Shown here piece by piece: positions 17,080 through 26,295 of a stretch of 64,000 nt of DNA. Position 1 is the stretch's first letter. The number at the start of each line of letters is the position of its first letter. The stretch is from assembly GCF_014201095.1 (NCBI RefSeq), contig NZ_JACHDN010000001.1:868001-932000 (forward strand), written 5' to 3'. Made by a program: the position numbers and the translations under genes. Origin of the DNA: Cellulomonas hominis. Lineage in GTDB: Bacteria > Actinomycetota > Actinomycetes > Actinomycetales > Cellulomonadaceae. The notes beneath the pieces were generated by a model. It searched no databases, was not told the origin of the DNA, and saw nothing but the letters and a program-made list of their open reading frames with translations.

Positions 17080-19427
17080 GACCGCACCGCCTCGGCGACG
17101 CGCACCGCGGAGGTCGCGACGAGCACCCGGTCGGGGCCCACGCGGCGCCGGCCGCCGACGAGCACCAGCGGCACGGCGCGGTGCACGTCCGCGCTGGACC
17201 GCGCGACGCGGAGCTCGACGTCGCCGGGCTCGACGACGAGCCCCGCGCCCGGCCCGGCTCCCGGCCCGGCGTCCAGCCCCGCGAAGGCCGTCAGGTCCGC
17301 GTGCACCGCGAACGTCACCGCGGCCTCGGCCCCGGGCGCGAGCTCCACCCGGCGGTACGCCACCAGGCGGGACTCCGGCCGGGTCACCTCGGCGACCGGG
17401 TCGTGCAGGTACACCTGCACCACGTCGGCGACCGGGCGGTCGTGCGGGTTGCGGAGCACCACCTCGACGCGCACCTCGCCGTCGACCGGCCAGCGCTCCG
17501 CGTCGCAGGTCACCTCGCCCCAGTCCGGCTCGGCGTACGACGTCCCGTGCCCGAAGGCGAACAGCGGCGTGGGGTCGAGGTGCGACACCTCGGTCCGGCG
17601 GCCGAGCGGGGGCGCGAGGTAGGTGGACGGCTGCGAGCCGGGATCGCGCGGGATGCCGACCGGCAGGTGCCCGGACGGGTCCACCGCCCCGGTCAGCACG
17701 CCCGCGATCGCGGGACCGCCCTGCTGGCCGGGGAAGAAGGTCTGCACCAGCGCGCCCGCGCGGCCGGCGAACGCCCCGAGCGCGTACGGCCGGCCCGAGA
17801 GCACCAGCACGACGACCGGGGTCCCCGTCGCGAGGACGGCCTCGACCAGCGCGTGCTGCTCGCCGGGCAGCCGCAGGTCCGCGACGTCGTTGCCCTCCCC
17901 GGAGGTGCCGCGGCCGAACAGCCCGGCCTGGTCGCCCACCGCGACGACGGCGACGTCCGCGGCGGCCGCGAGCGCGACGGCCTCGGCGAACCCGTCGCGC
18001 CCGGGTTCCTGCACGGCGCAGCCGGGGGCGTGCGTCACGTCGCCCGCGTGGGCCGCGCGCAGCGCCGCCAGCACCGTGGGGATCTCGATGCCCATCGGGT
18101 GCTCGGGGTGGTGCACCCCGACGTGCGCCGGGAAGGAGTAGCAGCCGAGCATCGCGTACGGGTCGTCCGCGAGCGGCCCGAGCACCGCGAGCCGAGCGTC
18201 GGGGCGCAGCGGCAGCGTGCCGCCGGCGTTCTCCAGCAGCACGACGGCCTCCTGCGCGAGCCGCAGCGCGGTCGCCCGCTGCTCCGGCCCGTCGAGCTCC
18301 GGCTCGCCGGCGACGTCCGGGGACCAGGCCGGGTCGAGCAGGCCGAGCTCCACCTTCTGGGTGAGCACGCGGCGCAGGGCGCGGTCGACGAGCGCCTCGG
18401 GGACCTGCCCCGCGCGCACCGCCTCGATCAGCGGCTCGCCGTACGTGTGCACCGAGGGCAGCTCGACGTCGACGCCGGCCGCGAGCGCCCGGCCCGCGGC
18501 CTCGCCGTCGCTGCCCGCGACGCGCTGGAGGGTGCGCAGGAACGCGACCGCGAAGTAGTCGGCGACGACGACCCCGTCGAAGCCCCACGCATCCCGGAGC
18601 AGGCCGGTCAGCAGCCGTTCGTCCGCGGCGGCGGGCACGCCGTCCACCTCGGCGTAGGAGTTCATCACCGAGCGCGCCCCGCCCTCGCGCAGCGCGGTCT
18701 CGAACGGCGGGTAGAAGACGTCGGCCATCTCGCGCGGCCCCGCCGACACCGGCGCGTGGTTGCGCCCGGCCCGCGAGCCGGAGTACCCGGCGAAGTGCTT
18801 GAGCGTCGCGACGACGCCGGCCCCCTCCAGCCCGCGCACGTACGCGGCGCCGACCGTCCCGACCAGGCACGGGTCCTCGCCGATGGTCTCCTCGACGCGC
18901 CCCCACCGGTAGTCCCGGACGACGTCGAGCACCGGCGCCAGGCCCTGGTGGACGCCGACCGACCGCATCGCGGCGCCGATCTGCGCGGCCATCTCCTGCA
19001 CCAGCGACGGGTCGAACGTCGCGCCCCAGGACAGCGGCACCGGGTACGCGGTCGCGCCCCAGGTGGCGAATCCCGCCAGGCACTCCTCGTGCACCTGCGC
19101 CGGGATGCCGAACCGGCTGGCGGCCACGACGGCGCGCTGCGCCCGGGCGAGGGACCGCGCGCCCTGCACCGGGTCGACCGGCGCCGTCCCGAAGGGGCGG
19201 GTCAGCTGCCCGAGCCCGTCGGTGACCACCTCGTCGAACGGCCGCGCGTGCCGGGTCATGTCGCCCTGGTGCGGGGCGACGTCGCCGCCGGAGGCGTCCG
19301 CGCCGACCCAGAGCCCGACGAGCTGCCCGACCTTCTCGCGCAGGGTCATCGCCGTCACGAGGGCCTCGACCCGCTCGGGGACCGGCCGGCGCACGTCGCG
19401 CCAGACCGGGGGTGCTGCGTCGCTCAT
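17076..19427 (-). CDS. GH3 beta-glucosidase/xylosidase
   Basis: A 783-residue GH3 enzyme with the usual order: an N-terminal TIM-barrel domain, an alpha/beta sandwich, then a fibronectin III-like domain (PESRLVAYRRVELAPG region). The nucleophile is the Asp in FDGVVVADYF. The KHFAGYSGSRAGRNHAPVS stretch is the substrate-binding KH segment of the family. No signal peptide is seen, so the enzyme is cytoplasmic. It is the first gene of the operon and is divergent from a LacI regulator gene 196 bp away. Beta-xylosidase or beta-glucosidase activity cannot be told apart from sequence; the locus favours xylo-oligosaccharides. Confidence 0.92.
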   Translation of the reverse strand: MSDAAPPVWRDVRRPVPERVEALVTAMTLREKVGQLVGLWVGADASGGDVAPHQGDMTRHARPFDEVVTDGLGQLTRPFGTAPVDPVQGARSLARAQRAVVAASRFGIPAQVHEECLAGFATWGATAYPVPLSWGATFDPSLVQEMAAQIGAAMRSVGVHQGLAPVLDVVRDYRWGRVEETIGEDPCLVGTVGAAYVRGLEGAGVVATLKHFAGYSGSRAGRNHAPVSAGPREMADVFYPPFETALREGGARSVMNSYAEVDGVPAAADERLLTGLLRDAWGFDGVVVADYFAVAFLRTLQRVAGSDGEAAGRALAAGVDVELPSVHTYGEPLIEAVRAGQVPEALVDRALRRVLTQKVELGLLDPAWSPDVAGEPELDGPEQRATALRLAQEAVVLLENAGGTLPLRPDARLAVLGPLADDPYAMLGCYSFPAHVGVHHPEHPMGIEIPTVLAALRAAHAGDVTHAPGCAVQEPGRDGFAEAVALAAAADVAVVAVGDQAGLFGRGTSGEGNDVADLRLPGEQHALVEAVLATGTPVVVLVLSGRPYALGAFAGRAGALVQTFFPGQQGGPAIAGVLTGAVDPSGHLPVGIPRDPGSQPSTYLAPPLGRRTEVSHLDPTPLFAFGHGTSYAEPDWGEVTCDAERWPVDGEVRVEVVLRNPHDRPVADVVQVYLHDPVAEVTRPESRLVAYRRVELAPGAEAAVTFAVHADLTAFAGLDAGPGAGPGAGLVVEPGDVELRVARSSADVHRAVPLVLVGGRRRVGPDRVLVATSAVRVAEAVRS

Positions 19428-19476
19428 CTGGAGTCCACTTCGTCGTGGGGCCGGGAGGCGACTCGCGTCGAAAGTT

Positions 19477-19508
19477 GCGATATCGCGACCGATACTGTTT
19501 CCCGGGAA
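19477..19508. promoter_or_regulatory. Palindromes in the divergent GH3 / LacI promoter region
   Basis: Two perfect 10-bp palindromes with CpG-rich centres stand here: GCGATATCGC at 19477-19486 and TTCCCGGGAA at 19499-19508. Both are between the GH3 start (19427) and the LacI start (19624), about 50-80 bp from the GH3 ATG. They are candidate operators for the adjacent LacI protein. The link is inferred from place and symmetry only. Confidence 0.45.
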
Positions 19509-19623
19509 CCGTAGGGGCGGCCCGCGACATCCGTCAAGCACGCGCTGACTGGGCCCTCGTTCTGCGACCGATGCGCTACAGTCGGTACCCGGTGCGCGAC
19601 ACCGACAGTTTCGAAGGGGAACC

Positions 19624-20643
19624 ATGCCGAGAGGGCGCACGACGATCGCCGACATCGCCAGCGAGGTGGGCGTCTCCATCCCGACCGTGTCGAAGGTGCT
19701 GAACGGCCGGACCGACGTCGCCGAGGCGACGCGCGCCCGGGTGGAGGCGGCCCTCGAGCGGCACGAGTACCGCAAGCCGGTCGCCACCCGGACGGGTGGA
19801 TCCGGCGTCCGCCTGCTCGACCTCGTCTTCCACGAGGCCGACAACCTCTGGTCGCAGGAGATCATCAAGGGCGTCGAGCAGGTCTGCGGGCCCGAGCGCG
19901 TCGGCGTGGTGCTCTCCGAGCTCGGCGGCTCGCACCGCCCGCCCCAGGAGTGGATCGACGACGTCATGGCGCGCCGCCCCCTCGGGGTGCTGCTCGTCCT
20001 GTCCGGGCTCGACGCCAAGCAGCGGCACCAGCTCAGCTCGCGGAACATCCCGTTCGCGGTCGTCGACACCCAGGGCGAGCCGCCGGCCGGGGTGCCGACC
20101 GTCGGCTCCAACAACTGGAACGGCGGCCTGTCCGGCACCCGGCACCTGCTCGCGCTCGGCCATCGGCGGATCGCCGCGATCTCCGGCCCCGACGACATGC
20201 TGTGCTCCCGGGCGCGGGTCGACGGCTTCCGCAGCGCCCACGACGAGCTCGGCGTGCCGTGGGACCCGGCGCTGATCCGCTGGGGCGGCTTCGACGCCGA
20301 GAGCGGGTACCGGCACGGGCTCGACCTGCTGCGCGGGCCGGACCGGCCCACCGCCGTCTTCGCCGGCTCGGACTACCAGGCGCTCGGCGTGCTGCGCGCG
20401 GCCCGCGAGCTCGGCCTGCGGGTGCCCGAGGAGCTGTCCGTCGTCGGGTACGACGACCTGCCGATCAGCCAGTGGCTCGACCCCGGGCTCACCACCGTGC
20501 ACCAGCCGCTGCGGGAGATGGCGTCGATGGCCACCCGGATGCTGCTCACCCTGGCGGCCGACGGGCTGCCGCCGTCGATGCAGGTGGAGCTCGTCACCGA
20601 GCTGGTCATCCGCTCCTCGACCGCGCCCCCGGCGGCGGGCTAG
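19624..20643 (+). CDS. LacI-family regulator of the hemicellulose locus
   Basis: A 339-residue LacI/GalR protein. A GAAGGGGA Shine-Dalgarno sequence stands just before the ATG. The DNA-binding helix-turn-helix TIADIASEVGVSIPTVSKVL occupies residues 7-26, followed by the hinge and a sugar-sensing domain ending VVGYDDLPISQWLDPGLTTV. It is divergent from the GH3-ABC-GH39-GH42 operon and heads the serine hydrolase-GH67 operon, so both are its likely targets. The inducer is probably a xylo-oligosaccharide or aldouronate (inference). Confidence 0.9.
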   Translation: MPRGRTTIADIASEVGVSIPTVSKVLNGRTDVAEATRARVEAALERHEYRKPVATRTGGSGVRLLDLVFHEADNLWSQEIIKGVEQVCGPERVGVVLSELGGSHRPPQEWIDDVMARRPLGVLLVLSGLDAKQRHQLSSRNIPFAVVDTQGEPPAGVPTVGSNNWNGGLSGTRHLLALGHRRIAAISGPDDMLCSRARVDGFRSAHDELGVPWDPALIRWGGFDAESGYRHGLDLLRGPDRPTAVFAGSDYQALGVLRAARELGLRVPEELSVVGYDDLPISQWLDPGLTTVHQPLREMASMATRMLLTLAADGLPPSMQVELVTELVIRSSTAPPAAG

Positions 20644-20647
20644 GCGC

Positions 20648-22060
20648 GTGGCGGTCCCGGAGGCGCACGGGCTGCCGACCGGCGCCCTGCTCGCCCTGCT
20701 CGACGCCCTGGAGGGCGCGGGCCTCGACCCGCACGCCCTGGTCGTCGCCCGGGACGGCGCCACGCTGCTGCGCGCCGCGTGGGCCCCCTACGACCACCGC
20801 CGCGCCGCGCTGGTCTACTCCGTCTCGAAGTCCGTCACGGCCCTGGCCGTCGGCCTGCTGGCCGACGAGGGCCGGCTCGCGCTGGACGACCCCGTGGACC
20901 GGCACCTCGACCTGCCGAACCCGCACGGGCTCACCCTGCGGCACCTGCTCACCATGTCGACCGGGCACAGCCGCGCGCAGACGCTCGCGATGCCGCCGTC
21001 CGCGCGCGTCCTGCTGGCGACGGCGCCCGCGCACCCGGTCGGCTCGCGGTTCGCGTACAGCTCGCCCGCCACGGCGACCCTCGGGCGGGTGGTCGCCGCC
21101 GTCGCCGGCGAGCAGCCCACCGCCTACCTGCGGCCGCGGCTGCTCGAGCCGCTCGGGATCGGGGACCGGTGGTGGCGGCATCTCGACGGCGTCGAGGAGG
21201 GGTTCTCCGGGCTGCACCTCACCGTGGACGACCAGGCGCGGATCGGGGGCGCGCTGGCGGGTGGGCGGTGGGGCTCCGTGCTTCCGGGCGGGCTGGTGGC
21301 GCAGGTCGCGGGGCTGCGGGTGCCGACGGGGGGCGGCGGGGGCGGCGGGGGCGGTGGGGGCGACCGGCCCGGCGACGAGCCGGACCCCGCCGCGCCCGAC
21401 TGGTCGCGCGGCTACGGCTACGGCGTCTGGCACGGCCGGCACGGCATCCGGATGGACGGGGCGTACGGCCAGCTCACGCTGGTCGTGCCGGAGACCGGGG
21501 TCGTCGTCGCCTACCAGGGCGCGACCACCGACACCCAGCGCCTGCTCGACGTCCTGTGGCTCCTGGTCGAGTCCTTCCGGGACGGCCCGCTGCCCCCGGC
21601 CGACCCGGCGACCACGGCCCGCCTGGCCGACCGGGTCGCGGCGCTCGACTCCTGGCCCGCCGCGCTGACGCCGCACCCCGACCCGGGGCCGGACGCGACG
21701 GGATGGACCCTCGCCGACGCGGGGCCGGCGTCGTGGCGGCTGACCGTGCCGCCGACCACGCGGCGACCCGGCGGCTCGCTGGACCTCACCCCCGACCGGT
21801 GGACGCCCGGCACGCTCGCACCCACGCGCGGCGCGCGGCTGCTGCCGGTCGCCGCGCGCGCCGAACGCCGGCCCGACGGGTCCGTGCGCGCCCAGCTGGT
21901 CGTCACGTCCTCGCCGCACCGGGTGCTGCTGACCCGCTCCCCCGACGCCGCCGACGCCGCCCTCGGTGCTCGCTGGCACACCGCGCCGCTCTGGCGGCCC
22001 GACCTCGCGACCCTGCTCGTCCCGCCGCTCGTCGCCGGCACCGCGCCCGGCCCGACCTGA
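20648..22060 (+). CDS. Serine hydrolase, beta-lactamase/esterase class C fold
   Basis: A 470-residue protein starting at GTG 20648, five bases after the LacI stop. The class C-type catalytic motif S-x-x-K is SVSK at 58-61. A tyrosine motif candidate is FAYSS near residue 137. An unusual run of eleven glycines interrupts the protein at about 228-238. No signal peptide is seen, so it is probably intracellular. Between a LacI gene and an alpha-glucuronidase gene, an esterase acting on acylated or methyl-esterified xylo-oligosaccharides is a reasonable guess. Beta-lactamase activity is unlikely in this setting. The last 130 residues form a separate domain that I do not recognise. Confidence 0.8.
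   Translation: MAVPEAHGLPTGALLALLDALEGAGLDPHALVVARDGATLLRAAWAPYDHRRAALVYSVSKSVTALAVGLLADEGRLALDDPVDRHLDLPNPHGLTLRHLLTMSTGHSRAQTLAMPPSARVLLATAPAHPVGSRFAYSSPATATLGRVVAAVAGEQPTAYLRPRLLEPLGIGDRWWRHLDGVEEGFSGLHLTVDDQARIGGALAGGRWGSVLPGGLVAQVAGLRVPTGGGGGGGGGGGDRPGDEPDPAAPDWSRGYGYGVWHGRHGIRMDGAYGQLTLVVPETGVVVAYQGATTDTQRLLDVLWLLVESFRDGPLPPADPATTARLADRVAALDSWPAALTPHPDPGPDATGWTLADAGPASWRLTVPPTTRRPGGSLDLTPDRWTPGTLAPTRGARLLPVAARAERRPDGSVRAQLVVTSSPHRVLLTRSPDAADAALGARWHTAPLWRPDLATLLVPPLVAGTAPGPT
21329..21361 (+). repeat. Poly-glycine codon tract in the serine hydrolase gene
   Basis: Eleven consecutive Gly codons (GGG, GGC and GGT mixed) make a G-rich tract on the coding strand. It marks a flexible linker and is prone to length change. 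Confidence 0.75.
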
Positions 22061-22073
22061 CCCACCCGGAGCC

Positions 22074-24095
22074 ATGACCCCCGACACCGACACCGCCGTC
22101 ACCGTCCACCCCGCCTGGCTGCCCGACGCCGCCACCGCCCCGCTGCGGGATCTCCCGTCCGCGGTGCTGGGCGCCGGACCGTGCCTGGAGACCGTGCGCT
22201 CCGAACTCGGCCGCGCCGTCCCGGTCCCCGAGGCCGCCCTGGTCGTCGCCGACGTGGGCGCCGTCGCAACCCCGTCCGACGTGGGCCTCGCGACGCTGCC
22301 CGACGTCCCCGCCGGCGGGCACGCCATCGTCCGCGCCCCTGGCCGCACGGTCGTGCTCGGCGCCGACGGCCCCGCCGCGCTGCGCGGCCTGTACGCGCTG
22401 GCCCGGTCCGTCGCCCTGGCGCGACTGGGCGCCCCGGCGCCGGCCGCCGTCACCGTCAGCGCCCCCGAGCAGCCGCTCCGGATGCTCGACCACTGGGACA
22501 ACGTCGCGGTGCACCCCGTCATGGGCCAGGTCGAGCGCGGCTACGCCGGCGGGTCGATCTTCTACGCCGACGGCGAGGTCCGGGCCGACCTGGGCCGGGT
22601 CCGCGCCTACGCCCGGCTGCTCGCCGCGACCGGCGTCGAGGCCGTGGGGATCAACAACGTCAACGTGCACGCGCGCGAGGCGCGGCTGCTCACCGACGGC
22701 CTGGGCGACGTCGCCCGGATCGCGGACGTCTTCCGGGCGTACGGGATCCGTTGCTTCCTGTCGGTGTCGTTCGCGTCGCCGCGGCTGCTGGGCGGGCTCG
22801 ACACGGCCGACCCGCTCGACGCCGGCGTCGTCGCCTGGTGGGCGTCCGCGGCGGACCGGGTCTACGCCGCGGTGCCCGACTTCGGCGGGTTCCTCGTCAA
22901 GGCCGACTCCGAGGGCCAGCCCGGCCCGTTCGCCTACGGCCGCAGCCACGCCGACGGAGCGAACATGCTGGCCGACGCGCTGCGCCCGCACGGCGGCACC
23001 GTCCTGTGGCGGGCGTTCGTGTACGACCACCGGCAGGACTGGCGGGACCGTCGGACCGACCGGGCGCGCGCCGCGTACGACCACTTCGCGCCCCTGGACG
23101 GGACGTTCGCCGACAACGTGGTGCTCCAGGTCAAGCACGGGCCGATGGACTTCCAGGTGCGGGAGCCGGTGTCGCCGGTGCTCGCCGCGATGCCGCGGAC
23201 CCGGCTGGCGCTCGAGCTGCAGGTCACGCAGGAGTACACCGGCCAGCAGCGGCACGTCTGCTACCTGGCGCCGGCGTGGGGGGCGGTGCTGGGGTTCCGG
23301 CTGGACGGGTCGAGGACGGTCGGGTCGCTCGTCGCCGCGGGTGGCGGGGTCACGGCCGTGTCCAACGTCGGCGACGACCCGTTCTGGACCGGCCACCCGC
23401 TCGCGCAGGCCAACCTCTACGCCTTCGGCCGGCTCGCCTGGGACTCCACGCTGCGCCCCGAGGACATCCTGGACGAGTGGATCGCGCTGACGTTCGCCGC
23501 CGCGTCCCCGGTGGCGCTGACACGGATCCGGGCCGTGCTGCACGCGATGATGGACGACTCCTGGCTGCGGTACGAGGGGTACACCGCCCCCCTGGGCGTC
23601 GGGTTCATGGTCACGCCCGGGACGCACGGCGGGCCGTCCGTCGACGGGTACGAGTACTCGCCGTGGGGGACGTACCACTTCGCGGACCGGGACGGCATCG
23701 GGGTCGACCGGTCGACGGCCACCGGGACCGGGTACGCGGGGCAGTACCCGTCGCCGTGGCGCGAGACGTACGAGTCGGTCGAGACGTGCCCCGACGAGCT
23801 GCTGCTGTTCTTCCACCACGTGCCGTACTCGCACGTGCTGGCGTCGGGGAAGACGGTGATCCAGCACGTGTACGACTCGCGGGCGGACGCGGTGGAGTCG
23901 CTGGACGGGGTCGAGGCGGCGTGGGAGTCGCTGGTGGACCTGGTGGGGTCGGCCGTGCCGGCCGCGTTCGACGCGCGGGTGCGGGAGCGGCTGGCCGTGC
24001 AGCGGGAGTCGGCCGTGGAGTGGCGGGACCAGGTGCGGAGCTACTTCTGGCGGAAGTCGGGGGTGCCGGACGCGTCGGGGCGGGGGATCTACTGA
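22074..24095 (+). CDS. aguA: GH67 alpha-glucuronidase
   Basis: A 673-residue GH67 enzyme that removes (4-O-methyl)-glucuronic acid from the end of xylo-oligosaccharides. The general acid lies in VKADSEGQPGP (Glu280). The paired bases are Asp359 in HGPMDFQVREP and Glu387 in LQVTQEYTG. These match the Glu, Asp and Glu (spacing 28 between bases) of Cellvibrio and Geobacillus GH67. No signal peptide, so intracellular. The start ATG 22074 has GGA five bases upstream and lies 13 bp after the hydrolase stop. Glucuronate released here feeds the uxaC-uxuB-uxuA pathway. The last 40 codons are partly duplicated at 28.73 kb. Confidence 0.95.
   Translation: MTPDTDTAVTVHPAWLPDAATAPLRDLPSAVLGAGPCLETVRSELGRAVPVPEAALVVADVGAVATPSDVGLATLPDVPAGGHAIVRAPGRTVVLGADGPAALRGLYALARSVALARLGAPAPAAVTVSAPEQPLRMLDHWDNVAVHPVMGQVERGYAGGSIFYADGEVRADLGRVRAYARLLAATGVEAVGINNVNVHAREARLLTDGLGDVARIADVFRAYGIRCFLSVSFASPRLLGGLDTADPLDAGVVAWWASAADRVYAAVPDFGGFLVKADSEGQPGPFAYGRSHADGANMLADALRPHGGTVLWRAFVYDHRQDWRDRRTDRARAAYDHFAPLDGTFADNVVLQVKHGPMDFQVREPVSPVLAAMPRTRLALELQVTQEYTGQQRHVCYLAPAWGAVLGFRLDGSRTVGSLVAAGGGVTAVSNVGDDPFWTGHPLAQANLYAFGRLAWDSTLRPEDILDEWIALTFAAASPVALTRIRAVLHAMMDDSWLRYEGYTAPLGVGFMVTPGTHGGPSVDGYEYSPWGTYHFADRDGIGVDRSTATGTGYAGQYPSPWRETYESVETCPDELLLFFHHVPYSHVLASGKTVIQHVYDSRADAVESLDGVEAAWESLVDLVGSAVPAAFDARVRERLAVQRESAVEWRDQVRSYFWRKSGVPDASGRGIY
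24021..24059 (+). repeat. GH67 3'-end repeat, left (intact gene) copy
   Basis: This 39-bp stretch inside the GH67 gene, encoding WRDQVRSYFWRKS, recurs at 28732-28770 in the same orientation with four mismatches. The two copies bracket the six-gene WXG100-type operon and the DUF47 remnant. Confidence 0.8.
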
Positions 24096-24102
24096 CGGTC
24101 GC

Positions 24103-24930
24103 TCACGTCCGGGCGAGGCGGGCGACCAGCTCGTCGCTCCCCGCCTGTCCCAGCGTCGTCGTCTCCCCTCCGTCGCCGAAGTGGCGCAGCACCCTGGCCA
24201 CGCCCGCGGCGTCGACGGCGGACGCCTCGGTGCGGATGGGGATCTCCCCCCGCGGCCCTCGCGGGAACCGCCGGCGCTCGCGACCCGAGACGGTCACTGC
24301 CGCGGACCCGCTCGCCAGGACCACCACCAGGTCGGTCGGCCGCGACGGCACACTCACCGCGGCCAGGTCCGCCCACCCCACCCGGTAGCTCTGATCCCGC
24401 TCGCGCACGGTGAGGCGGGTCGGAGTCAGCCAGACGCCGGCTCGCCGCACGCGGACGGCCTGACGCGCCCCGGCGACCACGAACCCGAGTCCGACGAGAC
24501 CGACGACGACCGCCAACCCCGAGGACATCGCGCCGCCCGCACCGAGTCCGGCCGCGGCCAGGAACAAGGCCCCGGGCCACGCCGTCATCCCGGCCGTGAG
24601 CAGCCCATGTGCGGGGTGCTCGCGCAGGACGGTCGCACTCTCGTCGCCGAGTCGGCCGAGGCCGATGCTCCCGCGCGGCCCCTCCCCCCGCTCCTGGCGG
24701 TCCCGGACAGCACGACCCGCCCGGAGGATCGCTCCGACGCCGACGATCCACAGGCCCAGCACGATCAGCGGTACCGCGGTTCGTCCGAGCACGACGAGCA
24801 GGGCACCGAAGGCGCAGATCCCGATCATCACGGGAAGCTCGCGCCGTCGAGCAGCGCGGAGCCACGGGTCCGTGTCCGCGTCCGGGGCGCTGGACTCCGC
24901 ACCGGAGTGGTGAGACGGGCGATTGATCAT
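24103..24930 (-). CDS. Membrane protein with cytosolic PH-like tail, last gene of WXG operon
   Basis: A 275-residue protein of unrecognised family. Four hydrophobic segments are visible, at about 37-55 and 57-72, then 117-135 and 142-160. A soluble tail of about 110 residues follows (TPTRLTVRERDQSYRVGWADL), which looks like a bacterial PH-type beta domain. The ATG at 24930 overlaps the upstream gene's TGA. It converges on the GH67 gene with only a 7-bp gap. As part of the operon that starts at 28099 it may anchor or accompany the secreted proteins at the membrane (inference). Confidence 0.7.
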   Translation of the reverse strand: MINRPSHHSGAESSAPDADTDPWLRAARRRELPVMIGICAFGALLVVLGRTAVPLIVLGLWIVGVGAILRAGRAVRDRQERGEGPRGSIGLGRLGDESATVLREHPAHGLLTAGMTAWPGALFLAAAGLGAGGAMSSGLAVVVGLVGLGFVVAGARQAVRVRRAGVWLTPTRLTVRERDQSYRVGWADLAAVSVPSRPTDLVVVLASGSAAVTVSGRERRRFPRGPRGEIPIRTEASAVDAAGVARVLRHFGDGGETTTLGQAGSDELVARLART

Positions 24931-25328
24931 CCGAAGATCGACTCCCAAGCGTCGGACAGGCCGTCACCGACGGCCTCGGCGGCGTTCCGCGCGGCGGCGG
25001 CCCCCTGCTCCGCGAGATCGAGGACAGCCTTGCCGCTGTCGAGGACGTCACGCGCGCCGTTCGCCAGCGCGGCGCCGACGTCCCAGCTGCTCTCCAGCAA
25101 GCCGTCGACGACTCCGGAGGTGAAGATGCCCACTGCGCCGCCGACGACGCCTTCCACGACCAGGCCGACGACGTTGCCGTCGGGCATCCGGGCCGCGAGC
25201 CGGCTGCGAGTCTCCGGCCCCACGCAGACGACCTTCAGATCCATCGCCGCCCAGCCCGGCGGCGTCGCCAGCGCGAGGGCCTGACGGATCCTCCGGGACT
25301 GCTCGGGGGTCAGGGGCGCGGGACTCAT
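24927..25328 (-). CDS. Hypothetical protein with glycine/alanine-rich C-terminal half
   Basis: A 133-residue protein I do not recognise. The first 50 residues look like a small alpha/beta unit (LTPEQSRRIRQALALATPPGW). A central glycine-valine-rich stretch (VVGLVVEGVVGGAVGIFTSGVVDGL in pattern) and a predicted helix rich in Ala and Asp follow. It overlaps both neighbours by 4 bp, so it is certainly part of the WXG-type operon. The mix of a hydrophobic middle and a helical end might suit a chaperone or membrane-associating partner, but this is a guess. Confidence 0.65.
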   Translation of the reverse strand: MSPAPLTPEQSRRIRQALALATPPGWAAMDLKVVCVGPETRSRLAARMPDGNVVGLVVEGVVGGAVGIFTSGVVDGLLESSWDVGAALANGARDVLDSGKAVLDLAEQGAAAARNAAEAVGDGLSDAWESIFG

Positions 25329-25723
25329 CGGTCGGGCGTGGCCTCCCGAGCGCGGAGGGCCACCGCCTGCACGGCGTCGGGGAACAGCTCGAACCCGACC
25401 TCGTGACCTGGGTTGACCACGAGCCCGTGGCCGCCGGGCATGCGCAGCACCAGGTCGCGTCCGGTCATCGTCAGCGCGAACCGCGCCTGGTGCGACACCT
25501 TCGCCGTGAGCTCGAGCGAGGTGAACACCGCCAGCATCGGGATCTCCCCGCGGTCGAACAGCACGGGGACGAAGCCCTCGAAGTTCGGTCCCACCGCGCC
25601 GCCGCTCGGCACGACGAGCTCGGAGCGCAGCAGGGCACCGAAGACGTCGACCGCCTCGCCCTGCATCCCGCGCCTGATCAGCGACTCCAGCTCGGGCCCG
25701 GTCATCGCGGCATCGCGCGTCAT
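25325..25723 (-). CDS. SseB-domain protein
   Basis: A 132-residue protein matching the SseB N-terminal domain pattern: SELVVPSGGAV, FVPVLFDRGEIPMLAVFTSLE near the middle, and GHGLVVNPGHEVGFELFP near the end. In actinobacteria such proteins are common near WXG100/type VII-type effector operons. Their biochemical role is not established. The start ATG 25723 overlaps the TGA of the gene before it; a second in-frame Met is six residues in. Cytoplasmic location is expected. Confidence 0.75.
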   Translation of the reverse strand: MTRDAAMTGPELESLIRRGMQGEAVDVFGALLRSELVVPSGGAVGPNFEGFVPVLFDRGEIPMLAVFTSLELTAKVSHQARFALTMTGRDLVLRMPGGHGLVVNPGHEVGFELFPDAVQAVALRAREATPDR

Positions 25724-26295
25724 GCGTCCCCCCTGCGTCTGTCCGACTCGGTCTCGGTACGACGCCCGTTGGCGTCGAGGTACTCCACGACGTACTCGTC
25801 CGGATCACAGCGCCACGGCGACGCGGGGTCGATCACGACACGCCGCCGACCGCTCGCCCACCGCAGACGCCGTGCGACCGAACCCCAGGTCAGTTCGGAG
25901 ACATCGCGCCGGTCCGCGAGTGCCGCCTCGGCGTCGCTGTAGAGCACCAGGTCGGACCGATCTTCCGGGTCGGTGTCGACTCCGAGCACATCGTGGTGCA
26001 GGAGCGCGATGGCGAACGACCGGTCGTCGAGGAGCCCGTCCGCGTACTCCCGGAGAAGCGTGGGCGCGGATGTCCCGGTGAGCCGGCGTTCCTCCGCCCG
26101 CCACCCGGGAGCCTCGGCGTCGGCCTCGTCCTCTCCGATCGGAGATGCGATCACGTTGCCTTCCACCCACAACGTCCCGCACCTCGAACAGCGCCACATC
26201 CGCAGCCACTTCTGGAGATCGTCGACGAGGAATGGCTCGTGCCGCCCCGCCTGCGCCAGCGCCGTGCACACCTTGCACGGGGGTCCCGCTGTCAC
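25720..26295 (-). CDS. Zinc-ribbon protein, immunity-protein candidate
   Basis: A 191-residue protein starting at GTG 26295, overlapping the stop of the putative effector gene by 4 bp (GTGA). The N-terminus has paired CKVC and CSRC motifs about 28 residues apart, a likely zinc ribbon. The rest is acidic and hydrophilic, with no membrane segment or known domain seen. Its place directly after the effector gene is where an immunity protein usually lies, so that role is proposed by position only. Confidence 0.65.
   Translation of the reverse strand: MTAGPPCKVCTALAQAGRHEPFLVDDLQKWLRMWRCSRCGTLWVEGNVIASPIGEDEADAEAPGWRAEERRLTGTSAPTLLREYADGLLDDRSFAIALLHHDVLGVDTDPEDRSDLVLYSDAEAALADRRDVSELTWGSVARRLRWASGRRRVVIDPASPWRCDPDEYVVEYLDANGRRTETESDRRRGDA

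Noticed and set aside
20648..22060. Calling the S-x-x-K protein an antibiotic beta-lactamase
   Set aside because: No signal peptide, and it lies in a sugar operon between a LacI gene and GH67. The fold is shared by many esterases.
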